Source of the DNA: Pseudomonas mendocina
GTDB lineage: Bacteria; Pseudomonadota; Gammaproteobacteria; Pseudomonadales; Pseudomonadaceae
NCBI RefSeq assembly: GCF_900636545.1
Contig: NZ_LR134290.1
Location: 3,224,001 to 3,288,000 of the forward strand
DNA: 64,000 bases
Direction: 5' to 3'
The position numbers and the translations under genes are program-made. Below, one piece after another: positions 59,168 through 64,000 of the stretch (positions are counted from its first letter, which is position 1; every line of letters begins with the position of its first letter). Under the pieces are notes generated by a model, which worked only from the letters and a program-made list of their open reading frames with translations, made no database searches and was not told where the DNA came from.

Positions 59168-60535
59168 TCAGCTGACGGTACGCAAACGGCTACTCGCCTT
59201 GTGTCGCGTACAGCAGTTCGAATCGCCCAGCGTGAAACGGCTGGGGGTATCGACACGGTCGATCGGAATGGCGCAGCGTTCACCGCTAGGTAAGGTCGCA
59301 TCGCAGCTAGGCTGCTGATAATGCGCCAGCCAGTGACGGTACTGTTCTTCGGAAACGAAGCATTTGCTGGCCGCGTACGCCATGGGATTGTCCTGATAGC
59401 GGGCAACGTCCTGCAACGGAATGGTCAGGTGCCCGGCGCCGGGATGGTACACCACGAACACCACACCGAGCCTGGCCAAGCGCTCCAGTACCTGGTCGCC
59501 GCCCTGACTGGCGAAGGCATCGCGCTCACGCTTGAGACGTTCGATCTCTGCCTGCTGCTGGGCGTCCAGTTCGTTGCGATAGGCCAGCTCGACATCGCGC
59601 ACGGCGATCTGCTCCTTGTACTCCGCCACGGCCGCAGCGACCTTGGCGCGCACCTCACCGTCAAACTGCGCACGCAGGATATCGCCCTCGGTACGACCAT
59701 GGCGCTCCAGTGCACGCAACTGTTGCGTCATCTCCTCGCGGCTGCTTTGGAAGCTTTCGGCCTGAGCCGCCAACTGCGCCTTGAGACTGACGTTGAGTTC
59801 CTCCTGCTGGCGCAGCGCCTGGTGAAGGCCGTGTAGCTGAGCCTGCAGATGCTTGTTCTGCTCCTCGCTGGCCAACTTGAGCTTGGCCAGTTCTTCCTCG
59901 TGCTGCTGGGTCAGGCTGGTGATACGCAGGCGTTGCTGTTGAATCAACTGCGCGGTCTTGGCGCGGTGCTCCTGATCCATCTTCTGCGCCAGTTGGTCGG
60001 CGACTTCCTTGGCCGGGTCCGCGGCATACCACTTGTCTTCGGGAGCCACCTGCAAACGCTCGGCGACCACCGCCTGGGCGCTGTCGTCCTCGACCAACAA
60101 ACCGAGCTGATTGCGTTTGACTGCATCACGCAACAGCACCAGATCGTTTTGCCCAGGGGCCAGGCTCGGGTCCCACAAATGCATCTGGTGCCACGACACC
60201 GGGCACTGGCTGCGACAGGCCAGGCGAATCGGGCCGGCGCCGAGGTCCGGGCCACGGCCGGCACGCTCGGCCAGGTGCTGCAGAGGAATGTTCCAGCCCT
60301 TGTCAGGGCGACCGTCCTCGTCAAAGTCCAGAAAGAAGAACACTGCAGCCTTGACCAGCAGGCGCGGATTGATCACCACGAATACCGCGCGCATCTGCTC
60401 GTCGGCGAATTCGGGCATGTTCACCACACCGTCGAGCAAGGCTTCGAACTCAGGGAACATCATCTGTTTGCAGATACCGCGCTCACTGAAGAACATCACG
60501 GCTTCCACCATCTGCGGCTTGTTCTGCATGCTCAT
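59168..60535 (-). CDS. Coiled-coil protein of unknown function
   Basis: A 455-residue protein: an N-terminal globular domain (MQNKPQMVEAVMFFSERGIC... FFFLDFDEDGRPDKGWNIPLQHLAERAG), a long coiled-coil of about 170 residues (about 180-355: QKMDQEHRAKTAQLIQQQRL to ELDAQQQAEIERLKRERDAF), and a C-terminal domain with a Cys pair (CDATLPSGERC). The start MSMQNKPQ has GAGGG upstream; the frame runs 120 codons further, but those are not convincing. Similar proteins are sometimes annotated as chromosome-partition-like. The long hairpin at 60570 lies in its leader on the opposite strand sense. Confidence 0.8.
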   Translation of the reverse strand: MSMQNKPQMVEAVMFFSERGICKQMMFPEFEALLDGVVNMPEFADEQMRAVFVVINPRLLVKAAVFFFLDFDEDGRPDKGWNIPLQHLAERAGRGPDLGAGPIRLACRSQCPVSWHQMHLWDPSLAPGQNDLVLLRDAVKRNQLGLLVEDDSAQAVVAERLQVAPEDKWYAADPAKEVADQLAQKMDQEHRAKTAQLIQQQRLRITSLTQQHEEELAKLKLASEEQNKHLQAQLHGLHQALRQQEELNVSLKAQLAAQAESFQSSREEMTQQLRALERHGRTEGDILRAQFDGEVRAKVAAAVAEYKEQIAVRDVELAYRNELDAQQQAEIERLKRERDAFASQGGDQVLERLARLGVVFVVYHPGAGHLTIPLQDVARYQDNPMAYAASKCFVSEEQYRHWLAHYQQPSCDATLPSGERCAIPIDRVDTPSRFTLGDSNCCTRHKASSRLRTVS

Positions 60536-60569
60536 CGAAGACCCTCTGAACCAACGGGGATATGCGCGT

Positions 60570-60631
60570 ACGGCATCGATCGTCAAAGCCCATCCTGCTT
60601 TGGCGATTGATGCCGTCCCTGATCGGTCAGG
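60570..60631 (+). other. Tandem RNA-type hairpins (20-bp arms plus a 5-bp stem)
   Basis: ACGGCATCGATCGTCAAAGC at 60570-60589 and GCTTTGGCGATTGATGCCGT at 60597-60616 pair over 20 bases with two G-U pairs and a seven-base loop. CCTGA-TCGG-TCAGG at 60618-60631 follows. The two non-Watson-Crick positions are G-U only in plus-strand RNA; in minus-strand RNA they are A-C mismatches. This suggests that plus-strand RNA is the form under selection. No T-run follows. Confidence 0.5.
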
Positions 60632-60970
60632 CAAGTCTAGGGGAAAACCCGCACCCAGCAATGTGACTGGGTTGGCACTCACTCTGCGAGCCACGCCGGA
60701 TAGCGCGCCACTCGCGCCAAAATGTGACAGGGGCGAAATACCGATAGCGGCCTGACTCGGCTGCCGCCCCATCAAGCGCAAATAAATCGGCGGATTTCCG
60801 CTACCCCAAGCACCCAACACAAGCGAATTTCCGCCTACAAAAGACGACAGAGAAATCTTCATCCGCTCTAGAACAGTATTCCGGCAACCTGGCACGCCAC
60901 CTGCTCGCCCCCTAAAGAGCCCGCGCGTCTATCGCGTGGCCGGACTGATAAAAAAGACAAGAGGTCAGCC

Positions 60971-61060
60971 ATGTTTTGCCAGCATTGCCCTGTCACCCCT
61001 ACCCGCTCGCTTCACTTGGCGCACGCCTGCCAGCAAAGCTGCAAATACCCTCAGCACTGA
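60971..61060 (+). CDS. 29-codon Cys-rich small ORF
   Basis: MFCQHCPVTPTRSLHLAHAC is followed by QQSCKYPQH and TGA. AGAGG lies eight bases before the ATG. Four Cys occur (CQHC and, 14 residues later, CQQSC). The CxxC start resembles that of hydroxylamine reductase but the rest is absent. It could be a leader peptide for the TAXI gene 39 bases downstream, a remnant, or a chance ORF. Confidence 0.3.
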   Translation: MFCQHCPVTPTRSLHLAHACQQSCKYPQH

Positions 61061-61099
61061 CCCGCCGGCCCGAGAAAACAACAATAACGGAGAATCCCC

Positions 61100-62056
61100 A
61101 TGCGCTTAGCCAAGCGTGTTGGCCTGCTCGTCGCTGCCGCGATCCTGGCCAACAGCCCCAACGCTCACGCCAATCCAACCCCGATCAACATCCTCACTGG
61201 CGGCACCAGCGGCGTGTACTACCCGCTGGGCATGAGCCTGTCCGAGCTGTACAGCGAGAACATCGAAGGATCGACCGCCAGTGTCCGCGCAACCAAAGCC
61301 TCGGTGGAGAACCTCAACCTGCTACAGATCGCTCGTGGCCAGCTGGCCTTCGCCCTCGGCGACTCGGTAGCCGATGCCTGGAAGGGCGACGAGGAAGCCG
61401 GCTTCAGGGCGCCGCGTGACCGCCTACGTGCCATCGCCGGGATCTACCCGAACTACATCCAGATCGTCGCCAGCCAGGCATCGGGCATCACCAGCCTGGA
61501 GGATCTGCGCGGCAAGCGTATTTCCGTCGGGGCGCCGCGCTCGGGTACCGAACTCAACGCTAGGGCAATCTTCAGGGCCGCCGGCCTGAGCTACAAGGAC
61601 ATGGCACAGGTGGAGTTCAAGCCCTACGCCGAGTCCGTGGAGCTGATCGAAAAGGGCCAGCTGGACGCTACCCTGCAGTCGGCCGGCCTGGGTATGGCGG
61701 CGATTCGCGAACTTGCCGAGCGCGTGCCGATTACCTTCGTGGCCATTCCAGAGCAGGTGGTATCGCGCATCGGCAGCGGCGCCTATCAGTCAGGCATCAT
61801 CCCCGCCGGCACCTACAAGGGCCAAGCCAACGACGTGACGACAGCCACGATCACCAACGTTCTGGTGAGCCAGACCAGCGTTTCCGACGACCTGGCCTAC
61901 CAGATGACCAGGCTGCTATTCGAAAACCTCGACCGCCTGGCCGAAGCCCATCCGGCCGCCAAGGACATCAGACTGGAGCGGGCGATCAATGGCCTGCCAA
62001 TTCCGCTGCATCCCGGTGCCGAACGTTTCTATCGGGAAGTCGGCGTACTCAAATAG
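61100..62056 (+). CDS. TAXI-family TRAP solute-binding protein (no permease nearby)
   Basis: A 318-residue protein with signal peptide MRLAKRVGLLVAAAILANSP and the TAXI pattern: INILTGGTSGVYYPLGMSLSEL, QIARGQLAFALGDSVADAW, GITSLEDLRGKRISVGAPRSGTELNARAIF, and TTATITNVLVSQTSVSDDLAYQM. TAXI proteins bind glutamate or other carboxylates and normally work with a fused DctQM permease. No permease gene lies in the visible flanks. The ribosome site is ACGGAGAA. Confidence 0.9.
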   Translation: MRLAKRVGLLVAAAILANSPNAHANPTPINILTGGTSGVYYPLGMSLSELYSENIEGSTASVRATKASVENLNLLQIARGQLAFALGDSVADAWKGDEEAGFRAPRDRLRAIAGIYPNYIQIVASQASGITSLEDLRGKRISVGAPRSGTELNARAIFRAAGLSYKDMAQVEFKPYAESVELIEKGQLDATLQSAGLGMAAIRELAERVPITFVAIPEQVVSRIGSGAYQSGIIPAGTYKGQANDVTTATITNVLVSQTSVSDDLAYQMTRLLFENLDRLAEAHPAAKDIRLERAINGLPIPLHPGAERFYREVGVLK

Positions 62057-62091
62057 GAGAACGCGCCCACTCTTGCAGTGGGCGGCGAACC

Positions 62092-62523
62092 TCAGCCCTT
62101 GGCTGCAGCGAGAAACGGCGCGAGACGTTGCGCCATCTCCGCGCCAAGGGCTTGCAGCCCGCTCATCGGGCGCACCATGACCTCGAACTCGACGATCCGT
62201 CCCGACTCGTCGAAACGGATCATGTCGATCCCCTTCAATTCACGCTCGCCCACCCGCGCAGAGAACTCCAGCACCACATTGAGGCCATCGGCTGTCGCCA
62301 GCTCACGGTGATAGGCGAAATCCTCGAACACCTTGAGCACGGTATTGAGGATCAGATTGACCGCCTGCGCGCCCGGATACGGGCTATGCGCCATGGGCGA
62401 TCTGAACACCGCCTGCGGGTGCAGCAGCTCGGGCAAGGCGCTGAGATCCTTGGCGGCGATGAACTGGTGCCAGCGTTCGAGGCTAGCCGCTGCGGCGGGT
62501 TGCAATTGTGCGTTGAGGGACAT
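62092..62523 (-). CDS. SnoaL/NTF2-like protein
   Basis: A 143-residue protein with a cone-shaped NTF2-like fold (SLERWHQFIAAKDLSALPELLHP near the N-terminus; ADGLNVVLEFSARVGERELKGIDMIRFDESGRIVEFEVMVRP later). The role is unknown; such proteins can be small isomerases or ligand binders. The start MSLNAQ follows AAGGAGAAG; ten codons further upstream an ATG lacks a ribosome site. It is transcribed after fadH, but a terminator lies between. Confidence 0.85.
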   Translation of the reverse strand: MSLNAQLQPAAAASLERWHQFIAAKDLSALPELLHPQAVFRSPMAHSPYPGAQAVNLILNTVLKVFEDFAYHRELATADGLNVVLEFSARVGERELKGIDMIRFDESGRIVEFEVMVRPMSGLQALGAEMAQRLAPFLAAAKG

Positions 62524-62558
62524 GGGGCTTCTCCTTGTTATTGTCAGCCGCATAGAAC

Positions 62559-62581
62559 ACGCCCCGCACGAGGCGGGGCGT
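62559..62581 (-). terminator. Hairpin after fadH
   Basis: ACGCCCCGC-CTCGT-GCGGGGCGT on the minus strand is a nine-base stem five bases after the fadH stop, followed by GTTCT, a weak T-run. Confidence 0.7.
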
Positions 62582-62586
62582 TGTCA

Positions 62587-64000
62587 TTACAGTTCCGCCG
62601 CCAGGCGCGAACCCTGGTTGATCGCCCGTTTGGCATCCAGCTCGGCGGCGACATCGGCGCCACCGACCAGGTGCACGCGCTGACCGGCGCTCTCCAATCC
62701 TTCCTGCAGCTCGCGCAGCGGATCCTGCCCCGCGCAGACGATCACGGTATCGACCGACAGCACCTGCTCATCACCGCCTGCGATACGGATATGCAGGCCG
62801 GCATCGTCGATCTTCACGTACTCGACCGAATTGAGCATTTGCACGTTCTTGTTCTTCAAGCCAGTGCGGTGAATCCAGCCGGTGGTCTTGCCCAGGCCGT
62901 CGCCGACCTTGGTCTTCTTGCGCTGCAGCAGGAACACCTCACGCGCCGCCGGGTGCGGATGCGCCTCGACACCCGCCACACCACCACGCGCTTGCAGCGC
63001 GGTGTCGATGCCCCACTCCTTCCAGAACGCGTCACGGTCAAGGCTGGTGGCCTTGCCCTGGTGAGTGATGTACTCGGAGACGTCGAAACCGATGCCACCG
63101 GCGCCGATCACCGCGACCTTCTGCCCGACCGGCTTGCGTTCTAGAATGGCGTCCAGGTAGCCGATCACCTTGGCATGATCGATACCCGGAATCTCCGGTG
63201 TGCGCGGGGCGATACCGGTGGCCAGGATGATCTCGTCGAAGCCGCCCTTGAGCAGATCGTCCACCGACACGCGAGTGTTCAGGCGCACATCGACACCGGT
63301 GGTTTCCAGCTTGCGCTTGAAGTAGCGCAAGGTCTCGTAGAACTCTTCCTTGCCCGGCACGCGCTTGGCCACATTGAACTGGCCGCCGATCTCGGCGGCC
63401 GCGTCGAACAGGGTCACGCTGTGACCGCGCTCGGCAGCCACGGTAGAAGCCGCAAGTCCTGCGGGGCCGGCACCGACCACGGCGATCTTCTTCACTGCGG
63501 TGGTGGGAATGTAGTTCAGCTCGGTCTCGTAACAGGCGCGCGGGTTGACCAGGCAACTGGTCAGCTTGCCGCCGAAGGTGTGGTCCAGGCAGGCCTGGTT
63601 GCAACCGATGCAGGTGTTGATCTCGTCGGCACGGCCTTCGGCCGCCTTGTTGACGAAGTCCGGGTCGGCAAGGAACGGGCGCGCCATCGACACCATGTCG
63701 GCGTCGCCTTCGGCCAGCACCTGTTCGGCGACTTCCGGGGTGTTGATGCGGTTGGTGGTGCACAGCGGGATACCAACTTCACCCCTGAGCTTGGCAGTGA
63801 CCTTGGTGAAGGCCGCACGCGGTACCTTGGTGGCGATGGTCGGAATACGCGCCTCGTGCCAGCCGATACCGGTGTTGATGATGGTGGCGCCAGCCTGCTC
63901 GATGGCCTTGGCCAGCAGTACGATCTCGTCCCAGGTGCTGCCGCCCTCGACCAGGTCGAGCATCGACAGGCGATAGATGATGATGAAGTTCGGCCCGACT
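62587..64000 (-). CDS. fadH: 2,4-dienoyl-CoA reductase (5' end beyond the window)
   Basis: About 470 residues of the C-terminal part are visible. The frame stays open to the right edge, where VGPNFIIIYRLSMLDLVEGG belongs to the TIM-barrel; an internal Met at 63963 is not the start. The 4Fe-4S cysteines are in CIGCNQACLDHTF, followed by the FAD/NADPH domain with VVGAGPAGLAAS and VIGAGGIGFDVS. The enzyme reduces 2,4-dienoyl-CoA during oxidation of unsaturated fatty acids with even-position double bonds. The expected full length of about 675 residues means roughly 200 residues are missing. Confidence 0.95.
   Translation of the reverse strand, partial: VGPNFIIIYRLSMLDLVEGGSTWDEIVLLAKAIEQAGATIINTGIGWHEARIPTIATKVPRAAFTKVTAKLRGEVGIPLCTTNRINTPEVAEQVLAEGDADMVSMARPFLADPDFVNKAAEGRADEINTCIGCNQACLDHTFGGKLTSCLVNPRACYETELNYIPTTAVKKIAVVGAGPAGLAASTVAAERGHSVTLFDAAAEIGGQFNVAKRVPGKEEFYETLRYFKRKLETTGVDVRLNTRVSVDDLLKGGFDEIILATGIAPRTPEIPGIDHAKVIGYLDAILERKPVGQKVAVIGAGGIGFDVSEYITHQGKATSLDRDAFWKEWGIDTALQARGGVAGVEAHPHPAAREVFLLQRKKTKVGDGLGKTTGWIHRTGLKNKNVQMLNSVEYVKIDDAGLHIRIAGGDEQVLSVDTVIVCAGQDPLRELQEGLESAGQRVHLVGGADVAAELDAKRAINQGSRLAAEL

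Larger units (their letters stand above)
60536..61099. other. 564-base gap before the TAXI gene
   Basis: Apart from the hairpins at 60570-60631 and the short ORF at 60971, no gene is seen. TTTCCGC occurs twice (near 60797 and 60828) in similar surroundings. Promoters for both divergent genes must be here. GC is a little lower than in the coding parts. Confidence 0.5.

Noticed and set aside
60536..60895. 120-codon N-terminal extension of the coiled-coil protein
   Set aside because: Composition is unlike the rest and it contains the long inverted repeat; MSMQNKPQ has a ribosome site.

Overview
The window reads as a chromosomal segment of a Pseudomonas species. Coding density and GC are high, and the run tRNA-Ser(CGA)/purC/bamC/dapA/gcvR-like/bcp/AI-2E permease/TusA-like/M48 protease follows the order known around PA1005-PA1013 of P. 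aeruginosa. REP elements of the Pseudomonas type (GTGGGAGCGGC..TAGCCGCGA) occur twice. The exact species cannot be fixed from the sequence alone.

Region 1 (1 to about 9.7 kb, perhaps to 10.26 kb) is the right-hand part of a filamentous-phage (inovirus) prophage whose left end lies before the window. All its recognised genes point right. In order they are small early genes, a probable ssDNA-binding protein, tiny membrane proteins, a major coat protein with a long leader, a TspB/pIII-like adhesin, a DUF2523/pVI-like protein, Zot (pI), a phage-borne secretin (pIV), a hairpin-rich intergenic region, a replication initiator, a tyrosine integrase, and a ParD/ParE-type toxin-antitoxin pair behind a perfect palindrome. 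A lone unknown gene on the minus strand lies between the toxin and tRNA-Ser(CGA).

Region 2 (10.26-18 kb) is conserved housekeeping: tRNA-Ser, purC (an unusually long form), dapA-bamC, a GcvR-like regulator, bcp, an AI-2E/PerM permease, a TusA-like protein and a BepA-like M48 protease. Region 3 (18-34.5 kb) looks like a functional unit for 5-oxoproline (pyroglutamate) or a related glutamate compound: NAD-glutamate dehydrogenase (gdhB), a DctPQM TRAP transporter, a LysR regulator, an OprD-family porin, a chemoreceptor, a second stand-alone DctP and the 5-oxoprolinase genes pxpABC. Four copies of one roughly 36-bp element (TTTCY-K-ATC, ten bases, KGTTTTT..GTTGGAC) sit upstream of dctPQM, the porin, dctP2 and pxpABC, all in the direction of transcription. 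This is the most striking pattern in the window and points to one regulon.

Region 4 (34.6-49.4 kb) holds a MoxR/DUF58/DUF4381/VWA/VWA-TPR/BatD operon, then an envelope cluster on the minus strand (DUF1302, DUF1329, YCF48-like, RND/MMPL). Region 5 (49.4-64 kb) is mostly housekeeping: pepN, DUF2797, yeaC, nadK-phosphoesterase-glpG, DUF1853, a three-gene unit (coiled-coil protein, PLP enzyme, cNMP-binding/rhodanese fusion), a TAXI binding protein without a permease, a SnoaL-like protein and the 3' part of fadH running off the right edge. A 20-bp-arm RNA-type hairpin and a 29-codon Cys-rich ORF lie in the 564-bp gap before the TAXI gene.
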